Below are positions 19,200-27,569 of a stretch of 64,000 nucleotides of DNA, piece by piece. The stretch lies in the NCBI GenBank assembly GCA_965220695.1, contig OZ244838.1, positions 1-64,000 on the forward strand, read 5' to 3'. A program made the translations under genes and the position numbers. Each line of letters starts with the position of its first letter. Position 1 is the first letter of the stretch. The notes under the pieces are model-generated. The model did not search any database. It saw only the letters and a list, made by a program, of their open reading frames with translations, and was not told the DNA's origin. The stretch comes from UBA9620 sp965220695. Lineage in GTDB: Bacteria > Acidobacteriota > Vicinamibacteria > Vicinamibacterales > UBA8438.

Positions 19200-19375
19200 G
19201 TAGTGGTTCTTAGCTACGAACCATAATACATACAATGGCTTCCGGTGATACGATATATTTATTATGCCTATGCAATATCCATAGTGCGCCATAGACACCG
19301 GATAGCTGTATTAACAGCGTTCTATTATGTCAATGAATAACTTATACTTTCCGATAGATGGAAATGTCCCGGCCG
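19200..19375. promoter_or_regulatory. AT-rich island upstream of the phase-variable gene
   Basis: This stretch is strikingly AT-rich for the window, with runs such as ATACGATATATTTATTATGCC. On the minus strand it holds TTGACA (19328-19333), a perfect -35 sequence, but the -10 candidate 17 bases on (TACAGC) is weak. It may carry the promoter for the outer-membrane protein, or may simply be foreign DNA between two mobile remnants. Confidence 0.35.
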
Positions 19376-20065
19376 CTGCGCGTCTCGGCTGAGCGAACGG
19401 CCGGTCCGCGTCGGAAAGACCGGGGTGTCCGGTGTGCCGGCGCGCTCGACGAGCCACGCCCGCAGGGCCACGACCATCGTCTTGGTAAGCGGCGTGATGC
19501 GCTGCTTGCGGCCTTTCCCCAGACAATTGACGTGCGCTCCGCGCGCGAGATTCAGATCCGCACAGCGCAGCCCGGTGAGCTCCGAAGTACGCAGCCCCGT
19601 CTGGATCGCGAGCGCGAGCAGGGTGTGGTCGCGACGACCGGTCCACGTGGTGCGGTCGGGCGCGGCGAGCAGGGCGTCGATTTCGACGTCGGATAGAAAA
19701 GTCACCAGTCCATGCGGGCCGCGCTTGGGCGGAATCGCGAGGACGCGGGCAATGACGGCGGCCTGATCGGGATGCTCGAGCGCGGCGTAGCGAAATAGGG
19801 CATGAATGGCCGACAGTCGCGCATTGCGAGAGCGCGCGGAGTTTGCACGATCGCGTTCGAGGTGTTCCAGGAATCGCGCAATGAGAGGCGCATCGAGATC
19901 GTCGAGCTTCAGCTTCGAGGGGGCTGTGGTGAGGTCGGTTGCGGCGAAGCGGAGCAGCAGTCTCCACGCATCGCGGTAGGCCGCGATGGTGTGCGGGCTG
20001 GCGTGGCGTTGCCGGACCAGTCGGTCGGTGAAGAACGCCTCGAGGATGGGGGCGAGGGCGCTCAT
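19325..20065 (-). pseudogene. Tyrosine recombinase, C-terminus lost
   Basis: From ATG 20063-20065 the protein begins MSALAPILEAFFTDRLVRQR with a normal SAM-like core-binding domain (SPHTIAAYRDAWRLLLRF). The catalytic domain starts and includes the arginine box ALAIQTGLRTSELTGL. Similarity stops near SLSRDAQR, so the HxxR and active tyrosine are missing and replaced by a short unrelated tail. Its start overlaps the stop of the next recombinase remnant (ATGA), so the two were co-translated. This is typical of multi-recombinase transposons such as Tn554-like or RIT elements. Confidence 0.8.
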
Positions 20066-20676
20066 GGCCTGCCTCCCAGATGGTGTTCGAGGCGGTCGGC
20101 AGCCAGTTGCATCAGCTCCGACGCCGCCGACAGATACCAGTAGGTGGGCTTGGGGTCGATATGCCCGAGATAGGTCGCCGGCACTGCGACCCGGGCTTCC
20201 GCATCGTGGCCCTGCCGATAGGCGTCGAGCAGCGTGCACACTGCGAAGCGATGTCGGATATCGTGCAGCCGCGGCCGGCAGGTCGCCGAGCGCGGTGCGA
20301 GGCCGGCACGCCGCACCAGCGCGTGAAACGTGTGCTGCACATTGCAGTACAGCAGCCGGTGCCCGCGGTGGATACGAACAGCGCGGCCGTGTGCTGCCGG
20401 GCAGTCGGCCGGTCCGCACGCCGGAGGTATTGCCCAACCGCAGCGGTGGCGCTCGGGTGCAGGGGGAGCTCGCGGGATTTCCCGAACTTGCCACGGCGGA
20501 CGGTGATCAGCCCTTGCCCGGCGTCGAAGTCGTGTCGATCCAGCGCGATGGCTTCGCCGACCCGCGCCGGTCGGTTCGGTCGCCCAGGCAACGGCGTTGG
20601 CGATGCTCAGGCGGGTCTGTCCTCGTTCTTCGAGGTAGGTCAGGAATTGCGCGAGGAGTTTCTCCGCCCGCGGCGG
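20062..20676 (-). pseudogene. Second tyrosine recombinase remnant, frameshifted and internally deleted
   Basis: The N-terminal part reads EKLLAQFLTYLEERGQTRLS. The arginine region (RVGEAIALDRHDFDAGQGL) lies in a second frame, and the C-terminal HDIRHRFAVCTLLDAYR, LGHIDPKPTYWYLS with the catalytic H, R and Y is back in another frame. It is thus broken by at least one frameshift and an internal deletion. It precedes and overlaps the recombinase at 19325, matching the gene order of multi-recombinase elements. The first gene of such a set would lie where IS21 debris now sits. Confidence 0.75.
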
Positions 20677-20695
20677 CGTTGGGTCTGCACGGCGG

Positions 20696-20890
20696 AGCGC
20701 CGGCGATAGCTTTCGACATTGAGTTCGAAGATGGTCGCCCGATGCACGAGCCGGTCGATGGCCGCCAGGGTCATGGCCTGTTCGGGGAAGATCGAGCCCC
20801 ACTCGCCGAACGGCTGGTTGGCGGTGACGAGCAGGGAGCGGTCCTCGTAGCGGGAGCTGATCAGCTCGAACAGCACGCTGGTTTCGGCTT
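20696..20890 (-). pseudogene. istB: IS21 helper ATPase (IstB) C-terminal fragment, minus strand
   Basis: The reading VLFELISSRYEDRSLLVTAN followed by QPFGEWGSIFP, AAIDRLVHRATIFELNVESY is the C-terminal third of an IstB-type ATPase, the IS21 transposition helper. The Walker motifs are absent. It abuts, back to back at about 20891, a different IstB fragment on the plus strand. Confidence 0.8.
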
Positions 20891-20891
20891 G

Positions 20892-21167
20892 GTCCCTATG
20901 GACATCGGGTATCTGCCGATCGACCGTCAGGCGGCGACGCTGTTCTTCCAGCTCATCAGCCGGCGCTACGAGCGCGGCCCGAGGATTCTGACCAGCAACC
21001 AGAGCTTCGGCAGCTGGGGCGACCTCTTCGGCGACCGGGTGATCGCCAGCGCAATCCTCGACCGGATCCTGCATCACGCGACGACGATCAGCATCCGGGG
21101 CGATTCGTATCGGCTGAAGGACAAGCTGAAGTCCGGGGTGGTCAAGCCGACGACAGCGGGAACGTGA
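20892..21167 (+). pseudogene. istB: IS21 helper ATPase (IstB) C-terminal fragment, plus strand
   Basis: The frame LVPMDIGYLPIDRQAATLFF, QLISRRYERGPRILTSNQSF, GSWGDLFGDRVIASAILDRI is the C-terminal third of an IstB ATPase, distinct in sequence from the minus-strand copy. The ATP-binding half is missing. It is followed by an IS21-type end at 21297-21349, so this is the right-hand remainder of an IS21 element. Confidence 0.8.
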
Positions 21168-21296
21168 GCGATGGGAGGCCCGTCGACGCTGCCGTCGTTG
21201 TGGACGCGCAGACGCGCCCACAACGACTTGGACAGGCCGCAGACGGCCTGCCCACAGCGCCCACCGGCACTCGTCTCATCGTTGTGATCAACCAGG

Positions 21297-21349
21297 GGTG
21301 GGGAATTTTCGATGACCGCAGGTGGGGAAATTTTGAATGACCGTTGACA
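21297..21349 (+). mobile_element. IS21-type terminal repeats (right end)
   Basis: The motif GGTGGGGAATTTTCGATGACC is followed after a few bases by GGTGGGGAAATTTTGAATGA and then CCGTTGACA, a doubled terminal repeat typical of IS21-family ends, finishing at ...TGACA (21349). The IS3 transposase frame is cut exactly here, which indicates IS21 inserted into IS3. The 130 bp between istB and this end show no gene. Confidence 0.65.
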
Positions 21350-22081
21350 CGCCGGAAACTCCGGCCGGTACTTCACGGTCCGGAACTGCGCTTCGGAGAA
21401 CGGATTGTCGTTGCTCACGCGGGGCCGCGAATGACTGGCGGTGATGCCCAGGTCCGAGAAGAGCAGCGCGACGAGTGTGCTGCGCATGGGCGCACCGCGG
21501 TCGGCGTGAATGGTGAGTTGGTGCGGCGTGATGCCCTGCTTCGCGCAGGTCGCCGCCAGCAGGCGCTCGGCCAGGTGCGCATTCTCGTGCCGCGCGACCA
21601 TCCAGCCCACGACGTAGCGGCTGAAGAGGTCGAGGATCACATAGAGCGAGTAGTAGAGATACGGCACCGGGCCCTTGAGCTTGGTGATATCCCAGGACCA
21701 GACCTGATTCGGGCCCGTGGCGACCAGCTCGGGGGCGGCATAGGCCGGATGCCGGGCCTGTGCGCGCCGCTCGCGCACTTCGTGGGCCGCGGCGAGCACG
21801 CGATACATCGTGCGCGGGGAGCAGAGGTAGGTCTGCTCCTCGAGCAACGTGGCATGAACCTCGGTGGGCGACTGGTCGACGAACCGCGGGCTGTGCAGCA
21901 CGTCGAGGACCGCCTGGCGTTCGGTGGGACCCAGCGCCCGCGGCGATGGCGCCCGCGGGCGCGGCGGCGGCGGCGGCGGCGCGGGCCGCCGCTGTCGATA
22001 GAGCGTTGCCCGCGACACCCCGACGCTGTGACACAGCGCCGCCGTCTCTCCCGGCGTGGCGACCGCCTCAATGGCCTGCAT
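21350..22081 (-). pseudogene. IS3-family transposase OrfB, C-terminus truncated
   Basis: The protein starts MQAIEAVATPGETAALCHSV and contains the HTH_21 region and rve core. The first catalytic Asp is in VWSWDITKLKG, the second in TIHADRGAPM, and the Glu in NDNPFSEAQFRTVKYRPEFP. Similarity ends right after PEFP, where the IS21 end begins, so the last ~60 residues are lost. Its ATG overlaps the stop of orfA (TGATG), the usual coupling. Transposition activity is not expected. Confidence 0.85.
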
Positions 22082-22569
22082 CAGTCGGTCTCGTCGTCGT
22101 CGAGCGGTGTCAGGGGGATCCCCAGGATCTCGGCAATTTTTTTTTGGAGCGTGATGATCGTCTCCGCGCGCTGCAACTTCCGCTGCAGCCGGCGGTTCTC
22201 CGCCTCGAGCTGGGTCACCCGCGGGTCGACGGGGCGCGGCGTTGGCCCCCGGCGGCGCCCGCGCATCTCCCGCAGGGCGCCCGCCTCACGCTGCCGCCGC
22301 CAGTTCGTCAGGAGCGACGAGTACAACCCCTCGCGACGCAACAGGGCGCCCACCTCGCCGGGCTTCTTGCACGCGTCGACGGCCTTGAGAATGCGCAGCC
22401 GATACGCGGCCGAGAAGCGCCGCCGCTGGACCGTCGCCTCCACCTCCGGATCCGGGGCACGACCCGGCAATGTCGTCGCCGGGTCGGGGCCTCCGGTCGC
22501 CCTCCGGGCTCCCTCCACCCCCGACCCCGCGCCCACGTCGACCTCCACCGCGTCTGGCATGCGAGTCAT
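22081..22569 (-). CDS. IS3-family transposase OrfA
   Basis: A 162-residue OrfA. It has an HTH-containing region (RRRFSAAYRLRILKAVDACK, then LLRREGLYSSLLTNWRRQRE) and a C-terminal leucine-zipper coiled coil (VTQLEAENRRLQRKLQRAET). A run of nine A on the coding strand (22137-22145) lies in the zipper and could be slippery, although it is not placed at the orfA/orfB junction. OrfA alone cannot transpose the element. Confidence 0.85.
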   Translation of the reverse strand: MTRMPDAVEVDVGAGSGVEGARRATGGPDPATTLPGRAPDPEVEATVQRRRFSAAYRLRILKAVDACKKPGEVGALLRREGLYSSLLTNWRRQREAGALREMRGRRRGPTPRPVDPRVTQLEAENRRLQRKLQRAETIITLQKKIAEILGIPLTPLDDDETD

Positions 22570-22908
22570 CTCTCCACCTCTCCCGCCCCTACACTAAACT
22601 CAACAGGGAGGTTGTCTCACAGATTATTGGCACAGGGGGAACCTCGGATCATGGCCTAACTGGGCGACGACTGCACGATGCCGTCGTGGCAGAGATTTGG
22701 AGGGCTTGGCGGTTCCCGCCGAACGCCTCGTCGAGTACCATACCCCGTTCGATCACTCCAATCACACGAAGACCGCTGCACCGCCTTGGCTGCCTTCAGA
22801 CAGCGGTTCGACACCACGAAGGAACGCGTGGGTCCGGTCGTGACGCGTTCGGCGGACGGAACACAGGCGGAACACCCGCCGTCCGTGATATAAGGGAATT
22901 CTGTAACC
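22570..22908. other. Intergenic region with no recognisable gene
   Basis: The segment separates the IS3 remnant from the three-gene cassette at 22909. It should contain the outer IS3 end (around 22600-22640) and a promoter for the cassette, but I cannot place either with confidence. Short open frames here show no family features. Confidence 0.3.
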
Positions 22909-23610
22909 ATGCCGGTACTTCAGGTGCGCCATCATGAAGCGTCCATCCAGGTCATAGTCAAGTTGACTCGGTTCATCACCGACTGGCCAGCGGCGCAGCA
23001 GAAGTTCATCGGTGGAATCGCCGAAGGTTTTCGCGACTGGTTGCCGATTGGTCCTGGAGATTTCAGCGTCACCCCGGCGTTCACGCTGGATGACCTGCGG
23101 TGCAGATGCCAACTCTTCGGAGGAGCATGCAGAATAGTTCTCATACCTGATGCGCTGCGTCTGGAATTCACGAAAGTCGGACGGCGCAACCAGCCAGAGG
23201 TCGTCGAGACTGTTCGGCGAGCTCTGGATTGGCTTGCCGGTGCGCTCGGCGAGAATGGGCCAGACTGGATGTCCTTCAACACGAGTGCGCACATGCAAGC
23301 GCCAGATGACGCGGCCCTTGATGCGTACCTTGGTCAGTTCGTGCGTGGCGATGTCGACAGCATTGTGAAGTCGGAGTTCGGCGCCCGGGTTCTGCCCTCG
23401 ACGCGTTTCGTATGCTCGGACGACAAGGGACTGTGGATTCTGCAGCGTGTGGTCGAGAAGTCGGCTGTGATCGATCGCGGCGTTTACGTGGATACCCGGA
23501 TCGAGATCCAAAACGCGGATCCGGACAGCTTTGGTGGCCACATGGATCTACTGGCCCGTCTCGACAGGCTCGCGGATAGCGTTGTTGGACTGCAACCGGA
23601 GGACGATTGA
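22909..23610 (+). CDS. Hypothetical protein, possible TIGR04255-like, first gene of a three-gene cassette
   Basis: A 233-residue protein with no signal peptide or membrane segment. Its organisation resembles TIGR04255-type proteins (an N-terminal strand-rich half and a late segment VEKSAVIDRGVYVDTRIEIQ), but the match is only by feel. AAGGGA lies about 10 bases before the ATG. The stop overlaps the next start as TGATG, so the two proteins are made from one message at a coupled ratio. Function is not known. Confidence 0.65.
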   Translation: MPVLQVRHHEASIQVIVKLTRFITDWPAAQQKFIGGIAEGFRDWLPIGPGDFSVTPAFTLDDLRCRCQLFGGACRIVLIPDALRLEFTKVGRRNQPEVVETVRRALDWLAGALGENGPDWMSFNTSAHMQAPDDAALDAYLGQFVRGDVDSIVKSEFGARVLPSTRFVCSDDKGLWILQRVVEKSAVIDRGVYVDTRIEIQNADPDSFGGHMDLLARLDRLADSVVGLQPEDD

Positions 23611-24272
23611 TGACCGTGCCAGCCCGACGTAACGGCCTGCGGCAGGATATTGATGTGTACTCTTTGCCGAAGATCCCGCTCGGCCATGCCCTAGAGCGAC
23701 AGTTCCAGAAACGGAGCCACGACGTGCAGGCCCCGTGGTCGGTACGGTCGAGTTCGTCACGTCTCTGGTGGACAGCACGCAAGTCGCCGATATCGCTTGG
23801 AACACCGGCGGCCGGATACCAAGCACCGAAGAGACAAGGATCCGCGTGGCTGCCGGATGCCCTGCAGGCCCTGGAGGAAGTGGACGAGGAGATCGCGGAG
23901 GATGGCCTTCCCGGAATCGCCCTGTCAGTCAAGAAGGAGGCGCGCCGGGTCATCGTCGCTCTCGCGCGGCATCCGTGGGCTCCCGCGGTCTATCCCACGC
24001 AGGACGCTGAAATCACCATCCACTTCAAATCGCCGGATGCGCCCAATTCCGTGGCCATCCTGCTCGACAGCCACGGGCGGGGGGAGTGCTATGCCTACAC
24101 CGGTGGTCGAAGTCGGCGCGCCCACTACGGCGTTTCGTCGGACCTGCCGGACGGCTTCGTTTGGGAGCAGCTACACGCCCTGACGCGGGAACGGATGGCT
24201 CGCCCCACGGTACCGGAGGGCCTCGGCGGATCCACCATGACGCTTCTGGCGAGCGTTCCGATCGTACTGTAG
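23610..24272 (+). CDS. Hypothetical protein, second gene of the cassette
   Basis: A 220-residue protein that I do not recognise. The N-terminal 90 residues are basic and low in structure. The C-terminal half looks folded, with ALQALEEVDEEIAEDGLPGI, VIVALARHPWAPAVYPTQDA, EITIHFKSPDAPNSVAILLD and HGRGECYAYTGG as clear strand-helix blocks. ATG 23610 shares its A with the upstream stop. Gene three begins 12 bases after its stop. Without a known homologue the role is open; the tight packing implies a joint function. Confidence 0.65.
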   Translation: MTVPARRNGLRQDIDVYSLPKIPLGHALERQFQKRSHDVQAPWSVRSSSSRLWWTARKSPISLGTPAAGYQAPKRQGSAWLPDALQALEEVDEEIAEDGLPGIALSVKKEARRVIVALARHPWAPAVYPTQDAEITIHFKSPDAPNSVAILLDSHGRGECYAYTGGRSRRAHYGVSSDLPDGFVWEQLHALTRERMARPTVPEGLGGSTMTLLASVPIVL

Positions 24273-24284
24273 GCGCTTGACGGC

Positions 24285-24767
24285 TTGCAGAGCGCGAGGG
24301 ACTTCGATCCGCGGATGCCACCGCCGCACGTAGACCCCGGCGAGGAGCTTGGCCGGAGCGTCTTCTCCCGCAGGAAAAGTCGTCGCGCGCGCCGGGGCCA
24401 GATTGACATGGACATCTTTCTGGAGCGCGAGGACGCTGACTCGATTTCCGTTGACCGGCTGGAGCATGCGCCGATCCATGAATTGGCTGCGTGGTCCCGA
24501 GAGCGGGGGCAGAACAGAACGCCACCGCAGGCCTTCCAGGGATGGGCTGTGCTGACAGCGCGGCATGCAGCTGCAAGCGGTAGAACTGTGGTAGCGACGC
24601 CTATACTGCAGAATCCGTGTCACGCGGACATCTTCCTGAACATCACGGGCGACGACCGTCGGCAACAGCAAAAGGAGCATGCCAACGAGATGGCCGCCCA
24701 TGCCACTTGGAAAGATGCAGAACCGTTGCCTGACTCGACCGCCGGGCCGGTCCTCGACTCTCGGTGA
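24285..24767 (+). CDS. Hypothetical protein, third gene of the cassette
   Basis: Up to 160 residues. The start is either TTG 24285 or ATG 24315, and neither has a strong ribosome-binding site. It is hydrophilic, with a basic patch (SRRKSRRARRG), then IDMDIFLEREDADSISVDRL, HAPIHELAAWSRERG and a C-terminal NPCHADIFLNITGDDRRQQQ segment. I do not recognise the family. The segment ISVDRLEHAPIHELA recalls small proteins encoded next to DNA-processing genes, but this is only an impression. It ends the three-gene run. Confidence 0.6.
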   Translation: MQSARDFDPRMPPPHVDPGEELGRSVFSRRKSRRARRGQIDMDIFLEREDADSISVDRLEHAPIHELAAWSRERGQNRTPPQAFQGWAVLTARHAAASGRTVVATPILQNPCHADIFLNITGDDRRQQQKEHANEMAAHATWKDAEPLPDSTAGPVLDSR

Positions 24768-24802
24768 GATTCAGTGATGTTCACCGGAGTTGTCAGTCGT
24801 TG

Positions 24803-24985
24803 TCATTGGGACGGTTGTGCCTCCGAGCCTTCCGACAGCGCTGCGGCCTGCTGCAACACGGTCCGGGTCGCGGCCTCCTGACTGTCGGGCGGGCAGCTAT
24901 GCTTCCGAAGGAGCCGCTTCACAAGGCGGCGTAGATTGGCGCCGAGGATTTCCCGCATCTCGCGCGTCAGGCCGATCAGCTGTTC
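24803..24985 (-). pseudogene. hsdR: Type I restriction enzyme HsdR, extreme C-terminal fragment
   Basis: The frame MREILGANLRRLVKRLLRKH followed by SCPPDSQEAATRTVLQQAAA matches the last ~50 residues of HsdR (compare the usual RRLVKRLLRKYGYPPD). Nothing of the motor or nuclease domains is present. The upstream edge is the IS-type end at 24987. Together with the longer HsdR tail at 37014 this makes two independent HsdR remnants in the window. Confidence 0.75.
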
Positions 24986-24986
24986 G

Positions 24987-25012
24987 TGTACGGCACCCGG
25001 TTTCTTGGACAC
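24987..25012. mobile_element. Solo insertion-sequence end
   Basis: TGTACGGCACCCGGTTTCTT followed by GGACAC differs by one base from the end at 19026. No transposase adjoins it. It marks the point where an IS cut the HsdR fragment. Confidence 0.5.
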
Positions 25013-25190
25013 AAGTCTAGCGAGGCTTCGCCTCAGACCGACCAGACCTGTGGATCTTGGCGCGTGCTGAGGCGGAGTCGGACTCCGGCCGCTGCTTCCT
25101 CTGCGGCGTGAAGCCGCGTTCATTGGTCGCCCGAGGGCGAAGTTGGCCGTAGACTGGCCGGTGGGGAGCCCATCGACCGGAGCCCGAGCC

Positions 25191-26797
25191 GTGAAGGTAG
25201 CGCGATCCGTCGCCGAAGTCCTGTCGCGGCACACGACGCTGACGCTGGAGTGCGTCGACCGGATGTACCTCAACGTCTACGTGCCGCTGCTCCAGACGGC
25301 AGCCGGTGCGGCGCACTTCTTCCGCCAGATGCGCGGCGCTGTGTGGCCGTCGTCGGCACTGATGGCGCCGATCACGCAGCGGTTCGTCGATGCGATCAAG
25401 CAGTATGCCGAACGCAACGGGATCGACATCGTCTCGTTCCGCCGGAGCGAGCGCAAGGACGACCGTACGCGGGAGTATCTGCGCCAGTGGAGCGGGGGCG
25501 AGGGCGTCCTCTACATCGGCAAGGCGCAGGAGAAGGCGCGTGTGCTGCGCACCGAACGCCGCCATGACCCGGCCACCGGTGTCACCTATCCGTGGCTGGT
25601 CTCGTCGACGGCGATGGTGAACCACTTCTACGTCTACGCCGTCGACGACGACTTCGGGGCGTTCTTCGTGAAGTTCTGTTAGTACTTCCCCTACAACGCG
25701 AAGCTGTGCATCAACGGGCACGAGTATCTAAAGCGGCAGTTGGCCAAGCGGGGCATCGGGTTCGAGCCGCTCGACAACGGCATCCTCCGGTGTGACGACC
25801 CGAAACGCATGTAGCGGCTGGCCGTCGGATTGACACCGGTGCGGTCGATGCGCTGCTGCGCAAGTGGCTGGCGCGGCTGCCGCACCCGTTTGCGGCCAGC
25901 GACCGGGAACAGGGCATCCGCTATGACATCTCCGTGCTGCAGGGCGAGTTCGCGCGCACCGAGGTCTTCGACCGGCCGCTGGCCGGACGGGTCTTCTTCG
26001 AGGAGGTTATGCGCGAGAACCTCGACATGGGGCGACCCGACCACGTGCAGTTGATCTTCAACCGGCGCGTCAGCCGACGCACCCCCTCGCGGTATCACAC
26101 CCGCGTCATTACCGACGGGGTCATCCCATCGCTGCATGTGGACTACAAGCACTCGCGCATCAAGCAGTATCACAAGGCGGGGCGCGCGCTGCGCACCGAG
26201 AAGGTGATCAACGACACGTACGACTTCGATGTCGGCCGCCGGCTGGGCAACCTTGAGGATCTGAAACAGATCGGCTTCGCCGCCAACCAACGCCTGCTCG
26301 GCGTCCAACGCCTCAGCCACGACTGCACCATTGGAGCCGAGACGCTCGCTGCACTGCACCGTCCGGCGCAGGTCGACGGCCATCACGCTTCAACCCTGCG
26401 CTTCGGGGATCCTCGGGTGCAGGCGCTGTTTGCCGCGCTGCTGCGTTTCGACCTGCTACCCGCGGGTTTCCGCAACCGTCAGCTCCGGGAGGCGGTGGCC
26501 CCGCTGCGTGGGATGTCGCCCGGCGACTACAACGCAGGACAGATGACCTACGACCTGCGCCGGCTGCGGCTACGGCTACGGGGCCTGATCGAGCGGATCC
26601 CCCACACCCAGCGCTATCGACAGACCGCCGAAGGGCTGTGCATCGCCCTGGCCTACCACCGCACCCAGGCGCGGGTCCTGGGTCCCGTGCTGTCGACCAC
26701 GCTGGACCGGCAAGCGACCACGCGCCTGCAGGCAGCCGTCGCCCTTTACGATCGGGAGGTCACCCACCTCTGGGAGGGAAAGGCGCTCGCTGCGTGA
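25191..26797 (+). pseudogene. Conserved ~530-residue protein of unknown function, broken by two TAG codons and a frameshift
   Basis: The first part runs from GTG 25191 (MKVARSVAEVLSRHTTLTLE, DRMYLNVYVPLLQ) to FFVKFC and then a TAG (25680-25682). The same frame continues clearly as YFPYNAKLCINGHEYLKRQL and GFEPLDNGILRCDDPKRM to a second TAG (25812-25814). Similarity then shifts frame to AVDALLRKWLARLPHPF and stays open to 26797 (LHVDYKHSRIKQYHKAGRAL, MTYDLRRLRLRLRGLIERIP). From memory, intact relatives read straight through as one protein of unknown role, often near mobile DNA. The frameshift argues against amber readthrough. Confidence 0.8.
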
Positions 26798-26882
26798 GCG
26801 TTGACCATGGAGGACAGATACCGCCAGCCGCCAGCCGCCGCAAACTTGACTCAATTGTAAAGATGGTGCTCGTTCAAGGAAT

Positions 26883-26906
26883 CTAGGCTACGCGGCCTAG
26901 CGTAGC
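26883..26906. repeat. Two overlapping, mutually exclusive hairpins
   Basis: CTAGGC-TACGCG-GCCTAG (26883-26900) can form one 6-bp hairpin. GCTACG-CGGCCTAG-CGTAGC (26887-26906) can form another that competes with it. They lie just before the IS630 remnant and may be part of its end. Confidence 0.5.
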
Positions 26907-26916
26907 TGTCTGATGC

Positions 26917-27487
26917 ATGCAGAGTACCAAGGACTTTCAATTGCATGCCGACGACCGGGAGGGTTTGAGACGATGGCTGCGACGGTCGACGACGCAGAGT
27001 AGTCAGATGCGGCGAGCGCGCATCCTGCTGTCGCTCGACGAGGGCCGCAGCCCCACGTCGCCACCAGGGAGGTGCTCGGTCGTATCACCCGGCGCCATCG
27101 CCACGCTGAAGTCCGCAAGTTTTTTGCGTAGATCGACCGTGCGACGCCGCTCGAGCTGGCGCTGCACCTGATCGTCGACAACAGCAGCACGTATACCACC
27201 AAAGCGATCCGGGATTTCCTGGTTGCCCATCCCCGTATCCACATGCACTTCACGCCGACCCGCGCGTTCTGCCTCGATGCCGTCGAGACCTGGTTCGGCC
27301 AGTTGGAGCGGCGGGCCCTCCGGCACGTGTTCACCAGCGTGAGCGCGCCGAGACGAAATCCGCCGCTTCATCGAGGCCCACAACACGCACTCCGTCAAAC
27401 CCTTCCGTAGGACCAAATCGGCCGATGCTATCATTGAGGCCGTCGAACGGACGCTCACATCATTGCGTCAAGAAACCTCCCGGACGG
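26917..27487 (+). pseudogene. IS630-family transposase remnant, plus strand
   Basis: The 5' part reads DREGLRRWLRRSTTQSSQMR, RARILLSLDEG as in IS630 N-termini. After about 130 bp of scrambled sequence the C-terminal DDE region appears: LHLIVDNSSTYTTKAIRDFL, HPRIHMHFTPTRAF, AVETWFGQLERRALR, then FIEAHNTHSVKPF and LTSLRQET. The middle of the protein, including the first catalytic Asp, is deleted and several frameshifts exist. It is one of two inverted IS630 remnants bracketing the DUF5677 gene. Confidence 0.8.
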
Positions 27488-27569
27488 AAAACGAGGAGCA
27501 CGTGCCTGCACTCCGAACGGACACGGGTAAAAGGGTATATAAGCTCCAAACTAGAATGTATGCGCGGTC

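Noticed and set aside
22135..22148. Programmed frameshift site for IS3 OrfAB at the nine-A run
   Set aside because: The run is in the OrfA zipper, about 60 bases before the OrfA stop, and the frames instead overlap as TGATG. The element is dead in any case.
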